Positions 34,092 to 42,588 of a stretch of 64,000 bases of DNA are shown here, in pieces; the first letter of the stretch is position 1, and each line of letters begins with the position of its first letter. Below the pieces are notes generated by a model. It had not been told where the DNA came from, did not search any database, and was given only the letters and a program-made list of their open reading frames with translations. Source of the DNA: Edaphocola flava. Its GTDB lineage: Bacteria > Bacteroidota > Bacteroidia > Chitinophagales > Chitinophagaceae. The DNA lies in the NCBI RefSeq assembly GCF_004118155.1, contig NZ_SAIQ01000002.1:396487-460486 (forward strand), written 5' to 3'. A program made the translations under genes and the position numbers.

Positions 34092-35465
34092 ATGGATGCA
34101 TCCAAAAAAGTATATGATAATATTTTACAAACTATAGGAGACACGCCTTTAGTGAAATTAAATAAAACAGTGGCCGATTTACCTTGCCCTGTTTATGCTA
34201 AAGTGGAGTTTTTTAATCCGGGAAACAGTATTAAGGACCGTATGGCCCTGAAAATGCTGGAAGTGGCTGAACAGGAAGGCAAAATTAAACCAGGTGGTAC
34301 TATTATCGAAGGTACCAGCGGAAATACCGGTATGGGTCTGGCATTAGCAGCCATCCAAAAAGGCTACCGTTGTATCTTTACTACTACAGATAAACAATCT
34401 AAAGAAAAAGCAGATATCCTGAAGGCTCTGGGTGCAGAAGTAATCATCTGCCCGACCAATGTAGAGCCGGAAGATCCGCAATCATACTACTCTGTATCGA
34501 AGCGTCTGGCAACAGAAGTGCCGAACAGCTGGTATGTAAACCAATATGATAACCTGGCCAACCGACTGGCGCACTATGAGCAGACTGGTCCGGAAATCTG
34601 GGAACAGACCGAAGGCAAAATTACACATCTGGTAGTCGCTACCGGTACAGGTGGTACCATTACCGGTACAGGTAAATACCTGAAAGAAAAGAATCCTAAC
34701 ATTAAAGTCTGGGCTATTGATAGCTATGGCTCTCTGCTGACCAAATGGTTTAAAACCGGTGAGCTGGATATGAACGAGGTACACCCTTATATTACAGAAG
34801 GTATCGGGGAAGATTTTCTGCCTGAAAACTATGCCAAAGATGCAATTGACCACTTTGAGCAGGTAACTGATAAAGACGGTGCGGTTATGGCTCGTCGTAT
34901 TACTAAAGAAGAAGGTATTTTCGTAGGTTACTCTGCAGGCTCTGCAGTAGCAGGTCTGAGACAATTAAAAGACCAGCTGACTAAAGATGATGTAGTTGTA
35001 GTGATCTTCCATGACCATGGCAGCCGTTATGTAGCGAAAATCTATAATGATGAGTGGATGCTGGATCGTGGCTTCCTGGATGTAAATACCGTACAGGATC
35101 TGATCGGTGGTCTGGGCAGAAGAAGACTGGTTACCGTAGAGGCAGGCGATAAAGTTTCGCAGGCAATGGAACTGATGCAGAAATATGATATTGAGCAGAT
35201 ACCGGTAATGAAAGCAGGCGAAATCGTAGGAGCCCTGTCGCAGAACGGACTGTTCAAGAAATTAATGGCTGATGTACAGGTAAAAGAACAGGAAATAGAA
35301 ACCGTTATGGAAGCAGCTATACCGCTTGTAGCCATGAACACACCTCTGGAGCGCCTGACCAGCTATATCAATAAAGATAACAATTCAGTACTGGCCAAGG
35401 ATGAAAGCGGTAACGTACATATCCTTACCCAATATGATGTACTGAATGCCCTGTCTAAAGGCTAA
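34092..35465 (+). CDS. Cystathionine beta-synthase with CBS domain pair
   Basis: 457 residues from ATG 34092. PLP-dependent fold-type II core (1-330) with the PLP Lys in FFNPGNSIKDRMALKML and the phosphate loop EGTSGNTGMGLAL, followed by a tandem CBS domain (about 335-457), as in bacterial and eukaryotic cystathionine beta-synthase. It condenses serine (or acetylserine) with homocysteine to cystathionine in transsulfuration. The upstream in-frame start (34044) overlaps the -7 box region and is rejected. Some such proteins act as cysteine synthases, so the exact sulfur donor is not certain. Confidence 0.92.
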   Translation: MDASKKVYDNILQTIGDTPLVKLNKTVADLPCPVYAKVEFFNPGNSIKDRMALKMLEVAEQEGKIKPGGTIIEGTSGNTGMGLALAAIQKGYRCIFTTTDKQSKEKADILKALGAEVIICPTNVEPEDPQSYYSVSKRLATEVPNSWYVNQYDNLANRLAHYEQTGPEIWEQTEGKITHLVVATGTGGTITGTGKYLKEKNPNIKVWAIDSYGSLLTKWFKTGELDMNEVHPYITEGIGEDFLPENYAKDAIDHFEQVTDKDGAVMARRITKEEGIFVGYSAGSAVAGLRQLKDQLTKDDVVVVIFHDHGSRYVAKIYNDEWMLDRGFLDVNTVQDLIGGLGRRRLVTVEAGDKVSQAMELMQKYDIEQIPVMKAGEIVGALSQNGLFKKLMADVQVKEQEIETVMEAAIPLVAMNTPLERLTSYINKDNNSVLAKDESGNVHILTQYDVLNALSKG

Positions 35466-35512
35466 AAAAGGCGAAAGAAAATAAATATTATGGTTATTTA
35501 AAATAAATATCC

Positions 35513-35520
35513 TACCTTTG
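35513..35520 (+). promoter_or_regulatory. -7 box of rpsO
   Basis: TACCTTTG, exact TAnnTTTG, 40 bp before the start codon. Confidence 0.6.
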
Positions 35521-35560
35521 CCAACCAATTTTGTGACAAAGTATAAATAATTACAATAAA

Positions 35561-35839
35561 ATGGCTAACGCAACAATCGACGCTAAAAAAGCAAACATTT
35601 TTAAAACATACGGTGGTTCTGAAAAAAACACTGGTTCTGTAGAAGCACAAGTTGCTTTGTTGACAGAGCGTATCAACCACATTTCAGCTCATATCAAAGG
35701 TGGTAACAAGAAAGACCACTCTAGTAACCTGAGCCTGATCAAGATGGTAGGTCAACGTAAACGTTTATTACAATACATGAGCCGTACTAATCTGAACGGT
35801 TATCGTGAATTAATCGCGAAATTAGGTTTACGTAAATAA
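35561..35839 (+). CDS. rpsO: 30S ribosomal protein S15
   Basis: 92 residues, full length. The S15 signature is present ([22 protein letters not shown]... and [23 protein letters not shown]). It binds 16S rRNA at the platform and starts small-subunit assembly. It stands alone with its own promoter and terminator. Confidence 0.98.
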   Translation: MANATIDAKKANIFKTYGGSEKNTGSVEAQVALLTERINHISAHIKGGNKKDHSSNLSLIKMVGQRKRLLQYMSRTNLNGYRELIAKLGLRK

Positions 35840-35866
35840 TCTTAGCAATCTTTGCCTACAATATTG

Positions 35867-35896
35867 AAGCTACCTTCCATCGGAAGGTAGCTTTTT
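35867..35896 (+). terminator. rpsO terminator
   Basis: 12-bp stem AAGCTACCTTCC/GGAAGGTAGCTT with a 3-base loop and a T tail. Confidence 0.85.
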
Positions 35897-35955
35897 GTGT
35901 ATCTGCATTATGCTATCTACATACAGGTAATCTGCACTGATGCGAATTGATACTA

Positions 35956-36001
35956 ATGCAAAAGGTCTGGCTGATATCAGCCAGACCTTTTGCATTTTTT
36001 T
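35956..36001. terminator. 40-bp perfect palindrome between rpsO and the Spy-like gene
   Basis: 20-bp perfect arms around a GATATC centre (35956-35995), followed on the plus strand by six T. It probably works as a bidirectional terminator for these convergent genes. Confidence 0.6.
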
Positions 36002-36008
36002 GTAAGAA

Positions 36009-36413
36009 TTATTTTTTGAGTTGCTTGAGCAGGAGATCTTTGAATTCTGCCTCTGCCAGGTACATATTGTTCAGTTGTGTTGCAGATACAATATTCAGAA
36101 ATTCATTTTTGTATTTCGCTTTGATCGCTAATTTCCTTTCATCCAGTTTTTGTCTTTCATCTATAATTTCCTCGGCAGTCATACCCCTTTGGGTTCTCAA
36201 CGCACCGGAAGCTTTCCAGATTACACGCATTTCATTTTCGTACTGGTTGTATACAGGCCAGAACTTGGTAGCCTGCTCTGAACTCAATCTCATTTTGTCT
36301 GTCAGCAGTGAAATTTTAATCGCCCTTATTTTGGCATCGCTCGTGCTCTGAGCATAGATAGGGGCCACACTAAAACTCAGTGAGAGCAGTAAAAGAATCA
36401 AGTAACGTTTCAT
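36009..36413 (-). CDS. Periplasmic Spy/CpxP-like helical protein
   Basis: 134 residues. Signal peptide (1-21) and a highly charged helical domain with KISLLTDKMRLSSEQATKFWPVYNQYENEM, matching the LTxxQ pattern of Spy/CpxP-type periplasmic chaperones. It is the last gene of a sigma factor/anti-sigma operon (gap 56 bp), so it likely acts in an envelope stress response. A chaperone role here is inference. Confidence 0.75.
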   Translation of the reverse strand: MKRYLILLLLSLSFSVAPIYAQSTSDAKIRAIKISLLTDKMRLSSEQATKFWPVYNQYENEMRVIWKASGALRTQRGMTAEEIIDERQKLDERKLAIKAKYKNEFLNIVSATQLNNMYLAEAEFKDLLLKQLKK

Positions 36414-36469
36414 AATGGGTCAAATTTAAGGTATAATACTGATTAATCATAATACACCAAAATAGTTTC

Positions 36470-37336
36470 TTAGTATGTATTCAGGTATGCCTGTATGTCT
36501 TCGTCAGAAATATCTCCGATGGCAGCTTCCAGGTTTTTTGTCTGTTCTGTAGCCGGTACACTGGCCAGGTTTGCTTCTAAAATAAACTCATCAAATTCCT
36601 CTGAATGCTGCTCTACATATTCTGCCAATGCCTGGTCAGGTATGTTCGCCAATAATTTACTCGCCTTCACATTCACATTTTCACTAGCCAGAGATTGAGT
36701 AGGCACGCTGTTCATTTTATTGGTTTGTAACCACATGGCGCCCAATACAAAGAAGATGGCTATAGAAGCAGCTGCAGACCACTGAGCAAAAGAAAGGCGT
36801 CTTCTTATTGCAAACATCGGACTTTCCTTTTTGGTTTTGACTTCAGGTTCCGGTTTTACGGTGCTGAAAATCTGCTCCATATTGACACTGATTTCCGGTG
36901 TGCTGAATGGATTTGATTGCTTCAGTGAAGCCAGCAGGGGAGAGATACTCAGTTCTTCTTCCGGTGCTACTTCTGCATGAATCTTGTGCATCAGCTGGTC
37001 GGCCAGCTGATCAAAATACTGTGGGGCAGGGGCTTCGAAAGGATTCTGTTTACTCAGTCCTTCTATAGAAGTATTACGGGTTACCGATTCGAATGCCTGT
37101 GCCTGTTGCAGTAATTGCAGCGGCAATGCTTCAAAATAACCGGGCGGTACCGAGTAAGCTTCTTCCGTAACGGGAAATCCGGCTTTCGTATCCGGGGCAG
37201 AAACCAGGCTTAGCATGGTTTCCGGGAAGGTGTCGAAATAATTGTCTGGAATCTTGAAAGATGGCAAGGCAATTTGGCTGTCGAATTTCGCTCCGATAGC
37301 TTCCCACTCTTTTTGTATGTCAATATTCCTTTTCAT
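36470..37336 (-). CDS. Membrane anti-sigma-like protein
   Basis: 288 residues. A Glu/Pro/Gln-rich N-terminal cytoplasmic region (1-185) is followed by one membrane segment (about 186-204, SAAASIAIFFVLGAMWLQ) and a periplasmic tail. No clear ZAS zinc motif is visible, so it is a non-canonical anti-sigma or sigma-linked regulator. It lies 34 bp after the ECF sigma gene and upstream of the Spy-like protein, an order common for regulator-target operons. Confidence 0.7.
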   Translation of the reverse strand: MKRNIDIQKEWEAIGAKFDSQIALPSFKIPDNYFDTFPETMLSLVSAPDTKAGFPVTEEAYSVPPGYFEALPLQLLQQAQAFESVTRNTSIEGLSKQNPFEAPAPQYFDQLADQLMHKIHAEVAPEEELSISPLLASLKQSNPFSTPEISVNMEQIFSTVKPEPEVKTKKESPMFAIRRRLSFAQWSAAASIAIFFVLGAMWLQTNKMNSVPTQSLASENVNVKASKLLANIPDQALAEYVEQHSEEFDEFILEANLASVPATEQTKNLEAAIGDISDEDIQAYLNTY

Positions 37337-37370
37337 AACACTTTTATAGACATTGGCCCGTGTTAAAAGT

Positions 37371-37931
37371 TTAATCCTTCTTTAAAAATTCTTCTACTTT
37401 TTTCACCGCATGATGATATGATGCTTTTAAAGCACCTGTAGAAGTCTCCAGGACTTTTGACATTTCTTCGTAAGGCATTTCATCGTAATAACGGAGCAGG
37501 AAAACCTGCTTTTGCTTATCGGGAAGGGATTGTATGGCCTGTTGCAAACGCCATTCCAGCTTATTTGCATCGAAACCTTTTTCTGCCTGTAGTTTATTGG
37601 ACAAGCCGCTTTCGTGATCGCTGAAAGAAAGGGAGCTGCGCTTTTTCTCTTTTTCAAGAAACGTCAGTGTTTCATTGGTAGCGATCCGGTACATCCAGGT
37701 ATATAGATTGGACTCCTCACGGAAGTTCTCCAGGTAGGTCCATATTTTAATAAATACATTCTGCAGCACATCATTGGCATCCTCATGATTGATCACCATG
37801 CGGCGGATGTGCCAGTACAGACGCTCCTGGTATTTTTTGACGATGCGGGTATAGGCACGTTCTCTGGTCGCTTCAACTTTAAAAGCTGCCAGTAAGTCTT
37901 TGTCATCTTCCATCGGAATATCCTGTGCCAT
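37371..37931 (-). CDS. ECF RNA polymerase sigma factor
   Basis: 186 residues from ATG 37931. Sigma2 domain (about 20-85, with the DANDVLQNVFIKIWTYLENF helix) and sigma4 domain (about 120-180, RLQQAIQSLPDKQKQVFLLRYYDEMPYEEMSKVL). Such sigma-70 family members direct RNA polymerase to stress-response promoters. The predicted transcription start is near 37957, so the longer start at 37976 would be upstream of the transcript. Leads the operon with the anti-sigma and Spy-like genes. Confidence 0.92.
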   Translation of the reverse strand: MAQDIPMEDDKDLLAAFKVEATRERAYTRIVKKYQERLYWHIRRMVINHEDANDVLQNVFIKIWTYLENFREESNLYTWMYRIATNETLTFLEKEKKRSSLSFSDHESGLSNKLQAEKGFDANKLEWRLQQAIQSLPDKQKQVFLLRYYDEMPYEEMSKVLETSTGALKASYHHAVKKVEEFLKKD

Positions 37932-37963
37932 ACGTCTCGTTAAAGTATAAGAATGAAATGTAA

Positions 37964-37994
37964 CAAAAATAGCCATTTATAGGCAAACGCCAAA
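37964..37994 (-). promoter_or_regulatory. Sigma-A promoter of the ECF operon
   Basis: On the minus strand TTTG (37991-37994), exactly 19 bp, then TATTTTTG (37964-37971): a complete Bacteroidota -33/-7 promoter. Confidence 0.8.
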
Positions 37995-38016
37995 TTTTGT
38001 TCCTGGCTCCTGAATG

Positions 38017-38904
38017 CTATCTTTTATATCCTAAATTGACCAGGTAAACACCCAATGCAATACAGAGGAAAGACAGGAGCGTATACATAGTCAGCGGCTC
38101 GCCAGCCAGTTGCCAGCCCAGCAGTACCGCTACCAGCGGATTGATATAGGCATAAATCATTACGACACCTACAGGCAGGTGTTTTAAGGCGTACATATAT
38201 GCGGTATAAGCCAGTACCGAGCCAATTGTGATCAGGTACACGATCGCCATTAAGGCATGGGTATTCTGCAGATTGATTTTATTATAGTCATCAACCAGCG
38301 GGCTGAACAGCAATAAGAAGATACCTCCACTGAATACCTGTATCGCACTGTTGAAGACAGGATTAGCATCTGACTTGTTGCGTTTGCCCATAATACTACC
38401 GTATGCCCAGCTGGTGGTAGCTACTAATGTAGCAATAATACCCATCAGGTATTTGGTATTGGACAAGTCGCTTACACTATCCTTGAAGTTGATGGCTACA
38501 CCGGCAAATCCCAGGAGCATACCTATAATAATGAATGCATTAACGCGCTCCTGTTTGTGCCTGATCAGGGTGATGAGTACAGACATTACCGGCATGGTGG
38601 CACATACCAGGGCGGCTACACCACTGGGTATATATGCTTCTGCCCAGCTCACTAGGCCATTACCAAGGGTAATCAGCAGGAAACCGATCAGCGCTTGTCT
38701 GCCGATGTTGGCCATAGACCAGTCATTTGCTTTGCGGTTGCTCAAGGCCATCAGACCTATGATCAGACCGGCAATGGTTTGCCTTACACCAGCCATCAGA
38801 AAGGGAGGGAGGGCCTCCAGTCCGTATTTTATACCCAGATAGGTAGTGCCCCAGGCAATACAGATGAAGACGAGTGCAATCCAGGCCTTAGTGTTTTGTT
38901 GCAT
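38017..38904 (-). CDS. EamA-family metabolite exporter
   Basis: 295 residues with about ten membrane segments in two EamA repeats (TWAYGSIMG and WGTTYLGIKYGLEALPPFLMAGVRQ motifs). Members export amino acids or other small metabolites. The substrate is not evident. It is followed downstream by a 12-bp perfect stem hairpin and the transketolase gene, all on the minus strand. Confidence 0.9.
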   Translation of the reverse strand: MQQNTKAWIALVFICIAWGTTYLGIKYGLEALPPFLMAGVRQTIAGLIIGLMALSNRKANDWSMANIGRQALIGFLLITLGNGLVSWAEAYIPSGVAALVCATMPVMSVLITLIRHKQERVNAFIIIGMLLGFAGVAINFKDSVSDLSNTKYLMGIIATLVATTSWAYGSIMGKRNKSDANPVFNSAIQVFSGGIFLLLFSPLVDDYNKINLQNTHALMAIVYLITIGSVLAYTAYMYALKHLPVGVVMIYAYINPLVAVLLGWQLAGEPLTMYTLLSFLCIALGVYLVNLGYKR

Positions 38905-38940
38905 AAGTTTAAAGGTTACAGTTATTATAGGTATATAACG

Positions 38941-38970
38941 CGAAAACGCGCCGGAAGGCGCGTTTTCGAA
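38941..38970. terminator. GC-rich hairpin after the transketolase gene
   Basis: CGAAAACGCGCC-GGAA-GGCGCGTTTTCG, a 12-bp perfect stem between two minus-strand genes; the T run lies inside the stem, so strength is uncertain. Confidence 0.6.
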
Positions 38971-38990
38971 GATAATATTTCTGTTACAGA

Positions 38991-39956
38991 TTATTTCTGT
39001 TTACGCGCGATTACTTTTTCTACTGCAGCAATAATATTGGTTTGGCCTAAACCATATTTTTCCAATAATTGTACTGGCTTGCCGCTTTCGCCGAAAGTAT
39101 CATTTACAGCTACATATTCGTGCGGTACAGGACAGTTACGGGAAGCCACATTAGCAATAGCATCACCCAGACCACCATTAATCTGGTGTTCTTCTGCGGT
39201 AACTACACAACCGGTTTTGGTCAGTGATTTGATTACTGCTTCCTCATCCAGAGGTTTGATCGTGTGCATATTGATTACTTCAACACTCAGGCCTTTCGCT
39301 TCCAGTGTTCTTGCCGCTTCCAGGGCAGTCCATACCAGGTGTCCGCAAGCAATGATGGTTACATCAGTACCTTCATTCAGTACCTGTGCTTTACCGATTA
39401 CGAAGTCAGAACCGTCTTCTTTAGTGAAGTTAGCCCATTTTACTCTTCCGAATCTCAGGTATACCGGAGATTCTATTTTACTGATGGCAATAGTTGCCGC
39501 TTTAGTTTGGTTATAGTCACAAGGCACAATTACCGTCATGCCAGGCAGCATTCTCATCATACCGATATCTTCCAGGATCTGGTGTGTAGCACCGTCTTCA
39601 CCTAAAGTCAGTCCGGCATGAGAAGCACAAATTTTTACATTTTTATGGCTGTACGCAACAGACTGGCGAATCTGATCGTACACACGTGATGTCGAAAAGT
39701 TTGCAAAGGTAGTCGTGTAAGGAATCTTACCTGCAGTAGCCAGACCGGCAGCAACACCAATCATATTCGCTTCTGCAATACCGCACTGTACAAATCTTTC
39801 CGGGAAGTCTTTGATGAAGTTGTTGAGCTTTAAAGATCCGGCAAGGTCAGCCGTAAGCGCCACCACATCAGGGTTTTGCTTTGCCAGCTCATAAATGCCG
39901 TCGCCAAAACCGGCGCGGGTTTCTTTTTCGCTTGATGCGGTATAATCCTGCAACAT
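38991..39956 (-). CDS. Transketolase C-terminal half (split transketolase beta)
   Basis: 321 residues. Pyrimidine-binding domain (1-170) with the family start TRAGFGDGIYELAKQNPDVVALTADL and SHAGLTLGEDGATHQ, and a C-terminal domain (about 185-310). The N-terminal TPP half must be encoded elsewhere; it is not next to this gene. It acts in the non-oxidative pentose phosphate pathway. A complete -33/-7 promoter precedes it. Confidence 0.92.
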   Translation of the reverse strand: MLQDYTASSEKETRAGFGDGIYELAKQNPDVVALTADLAGSLKLNNFIKDFPERFVQCGIAEANMIGVAAGLATAGKIPYTTTFANFSTSRVYDQIRQSVAYSHKNVKICASHAGLTLGEDGATHQILEDIGMMRMLPGMTVIVPCDYNQTKAATIAISKIESPVYLRFGRVKWANFTKEDGSDFVIGKAQVLNEGTDVTIIACGHLVWTALEAARTLEAKGLSVEVINMHTIKPLDEEAVIKSLTKTGCVVTAEEHQINGGLGDAIANVASRNCPVPHEYVAVNDTFGESGKPVQLLEKYGLGQTNIIAAVEKVIARKQK

Positions 39957-40001
39957 AATGGATGTTTATTGAAGTACTTTGAGATTGTTATAATATGCTT
40001 G

Positions 40002-40032
40002 CAAAAGTATTATTATTTGACAATCTTTCAAA
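40002..40032 (-). promoter_or_regulatory. Sigma-A promoter of the transketolase gene
   Basis: On the minus strand TTTG (40029-40032), 19 bp, TACTTTTG (40002-40009): a full consensus. Confidence 0.8.
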
Positions 40033-40129
40033 AACCAATTTTCCGGAATTAATTATCCACAAAAAAGAACTACAGGTAGCGCTATATTGTTTTTTTACTG
40101 AAATTTGCTTTTCGAATATTTTATATCAG

Positions 40130-40414
40130 ATGAAAACGGTTTTAAGAATCATTACCAACAAGTATATGCTGGCCATCGTTGTGTTTGCCTTGTTGATGCT
40201 GTTTTTTAGCCCTTATGATCTGTTTACCATCCGCGAAAGCCAGAAAGAGCTCGATGAACTGAATAACAAGATCGAGTACATGACGCTGGAGTCTGACAGC
40301 ATGGATACGGAGTTACAGCAACTGAAGACCAATCCTGAAGTCCTGGAGCAATACGCCCGTGAGAGCTACCACCACAAAAAGGACGGGGAAGACGTTTATG
40401 TCATCGTCAAATAG
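40130..40414 (+). CDS. FtsB/DivIC-like septum protein
   Basis: 94 residues from ATG 40130. One N-terminal membrane helix (about 12-28) followed by a coiled coil (about 35-65, RESQKELDELNNKIEYMTLESDSMDTELQQLK) and a C-terminal ARESYHHKKDGEDVYVI tail typical of DivIC/FtsB septum proteins. It binds FtsL in the divisome. The longer in-frame start at 39995 adds a sequence overlapping the divergent transketolase promoter and is rejected. Confidence 0.88.
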   Translation: MKTVLRIITNKYMLAIVVFALLMLFFSPYDLFTIRESQKELDELNNKIEYMTLESDSMDTELQQLKTNPEVLEQYARESYHHKKDGEDVYVIVK

Positions 40415-40539
40415 CCGCCAGTCGGCCATTTCACAAAAAGCTTAGAACATATTTGTTAAAAATTTCTTTAGAATCTCATTTTCATACGATAATAATGTGA
40501 GCTGCCGTTATAATTGGAAAGCACACTAAATAATATCGA

Positions 40540-40755
40540 ATGGGACTACTTTTACATCATACTTCATCACATCATACCGATGCCAATGGTGCCGCAATCG
40601 AAATGATTGCAGATCTGGATTTATATAATCAATATTCCAGGGAACTGAACATCCTGCACCAGGTCAATATAGAGCCGAGCGCGGCTTGTCTGACCGAACT
40701 ATTAAAAAGAATAAAGGCCGTAGCCGAAGAGCAGCAGGGAAGCCCTAAGCTTTAG
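40540..40755 (+). CDS. Small hypothetical protein
   Basis: 71 residues, mostly helical in appearance, with a His-rich start (HHTSSHHTDANG) and an ELLKRIKAVAEEQQ end. It overlaps the 3' end of the convergent ketoacyl synthase gene by 11 bp. No Shine-Dalgarno, which is common in this phylum. Coding character is only moderate. Confidence 0.45.
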   Translation: MGLLLHHTSSHHTDANGAAIEMIADLDLYNQYSRELNILHQVNIEPSAACLTELLKRIKAVAEEQQGSPKL

Positions 40756-41941
40756 AAATAACCAGGGCTGAGCAATTGCCTCCGAATCCGAATGAATTGG
40801 ATAATACATTACGGATAGGCTTTGCTACACTCTGTGTACTGGGCTGCCAGTTCAGGCTACTGATAGGGGTTTGCATGCGCAAGTGCGGCCAGGTTACCTG
40901 TTTTTCTATCGCTAATACAGAAAATACGGCCTCAACTGATCCGGCTGCGCCTAATGTATGCCCGGTATAGGCCTTTGTAGAGCTGGCTTCAGGAATGGTA
41001 TAGCCTTCAAATACTTTTTCAATGGCAATGCCTTCTGAAGAATCATTATTTGCCGTACCTGTACCATGCAGGTTGATATAATCAATGTCACCGGGTTGCA
41101 AACCCGCCTGTGCCAGTGCACCCGCCATAGCCAGCTGGTTTCCGGTACCGTCCGGTGATGATGCAGTCTGATGGTGTGCATCATTAGCATTTGCATAACC
41201 GGAAAGAATAGCTCTCTTTGCAGCGCCGGTCTGTGCCACGGCACGTTCACTCATCAATACCACATAAGCGGCAGCTTCTCCTAAATTAAGTCCCTGGCGG
41301 TTTTCGTCAAACGGACGACACAGTTCCTTGTCTAGTATCATCAGTGAATTGAAGCCATTAAGGGTAAATTTAGAAAGACTGTCCGCACCACCGGCAATGA
41401 CAATGTCCAGTTTGCCTTGCTCAATCAGTTGTGCTCCCAGCATAATTGTATTGGCAGAAGAAGAACAGGCGGTGCTTATAGAAGTAGACCAGGCATCTTC
41501 CAGTCCGATCGCATATGCGGTAAGCTCCGTAATAGAGCCGCATTCATGATACCATAGTTTGCGTTTATCCATTGCTTTTCTTTCTGCAACCGATTCAAAC
41601 ATGGTTTCAGAAAGATCCATCCCGCCAACGGTATTGGCCGATATCACTCCAGCCTTCAGGCCTTCCGTTTTACCGATGAATGGAGCAAAAGCCTCTTTCG
41701 CCGCAATAATACTCAGTAAAGCCGTACGCGGAAAAGTAGGGAGTACACCCGCTATTTTCGCCAGCTCTTCATTTGAATACCTGATTTCACCCACCGGAAA
41801 GGGATGTATTGTCTGCAGGTACGTAGCCGGAGCAATGCCGGCCCGCTCTTCAGTCAATGCGGTACAGTTTTCGGCTACATTGTCTCCGATAGCGCTGATA
41901 ATGCCTATCCCGGTTATATATGCTGGGGTACTTTTATTCAT
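40745..41941 (-). CDS. Beta-ketoacyl-ACP synthase, FabF-like
   Basis: 398 residues from ATG 41941. Catalytic triad Cys-His-His is present (STACSSSANTIMLGAQ, NLHGTGTANNDSSE, TGHTLGAAGSVEAV). It extends fatty-acyl-ACP chains. As the last gene of a brkB-aroC-ubiA-maf operon it may serve a special lipid or pigment pathway, but generic fatty acid synthesis is equally possible. The extra upstream residues (start 41989) have no support. Confidence 0.9.
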   Translation of the reverse strand: MNKSTPAYITGIGIISAIGDNVAENCTALTEERAGIAPATYLQTIHPFPVGEIRYSNEELAKIAGVLPTFPRTALLSIIAAKEAFAPFIGKTEGLKAGVISANTVGGMDLSETMFESVAERKAMDKRKLWYHECGSITELTAYAIGLEDAWSTSISTACSSSANTIMLGAQLIEQGKLDIVIAGGADSLSKFTLNGFNSLMILDKELCRPFDENRQGLNLGEAAAYVVLMSERAVAQTGAAKRAILSGYANANDAHHQTASSPDGTGNQLAMAGALAQAGLQPGDIDYINLHGTGTANNDSSEGIAIEKVFEGYTIPEASSTKAYTGHTLGAAGSVEAVFSVLAIEKQVTWPHLRMQTPISSLNWQPSTQSVAKPIRNVLSNSFGFGGNCSALVISKA

Positions 41942-41993
41942 GATATTCTGGTATGAAAGATTGCAATGGCCACAAAAATAACAATTCAAATAT

Positions 41994-42575
41994 TTATACG
42001 GCGAAAATATTCCAGTCGGTCAGGACATTAGCCAGTTTGTTGACCGGCAGCCCGATGACATTATAAATGTCTCCGTTTATATGAGATACGCCAATAAGGC
42101 CGATCCATTCCTGGATCGCATAGGCCCCGGCTTTGTCAAATGGTCTGAATTTTTCAATATAGTAATCAATCTGCGTATCCGTAATCGGGTTGAAGGTTAC
42201 GGATGTGATACTATGAAAACTCTGCGCAGCTTCACCTTTTAACAGGTATACTCCGGTAATAACACGATGCGTTTTGCCGGACAGTTTCTGCAATATCTTT
42301 TTGGCATGTGCAGCATCATCAGGCTTGCCTATGATTTCATCTTCCAGTACAACCACTGTATCTGCAGCGATAATAATGGCGTCAGTAGCTTTTTCTGATA
42401 ACAAAGCTTGTACGGCCAGGGCTTTCTCACGGGCTATATATTCCGGAACCTGATCTATAGGTAAGCTTTCCGGAAAGGACTCATCTGTATGGGCCACGAC
42501 AATATCAAAAGTATAACCGGCATCGCTGAGTAGTTGTTTTCGTCGGGTAGAGGCAGAGGCAAGAATCAGGTTCAT
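41994..42575 (-). CDS. Maf-family nucleotide pyrophosphatase
   Basis: 193 residues. Starts with LASASTRRKQLL and contains ADTVVVLEDEIIGKPDDA and SGKTHRVITGVYL, the Maf signatures. It hydrolyses non-canonical or normal dTTP/UTP, avoiding misincorporation. It starts 13 bp after ubiA and ends 52 bp before the ketoacyl synthase. Confidence 0.95.
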   Translation of the reverse strand: MNLILASASTRRKQLLSDAGYTFDIVVAHTDESFPESLPIDQVPEYIAREKALAVQALLSEKATDAIIIAADTVVVLEDEIIGKPDDAAHAKKILQKLSGKTHRVITGVYLLKGEAAQSFHSITSVTFNPITDTQIDYYIEKFRPFDKAGAYAIQEWIGLIGVSHINGDIYNVIGLPVNKLANVLTDWNIFAV

Positions 42576-42588
42576 GTACGCAGAATTG

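Noticed and set aside
37932..37976. Longer start for the ECF sigma factor
   Set aside because: The -7 box at 37964-37971 overlaps it, so these codons would not be transcribed.
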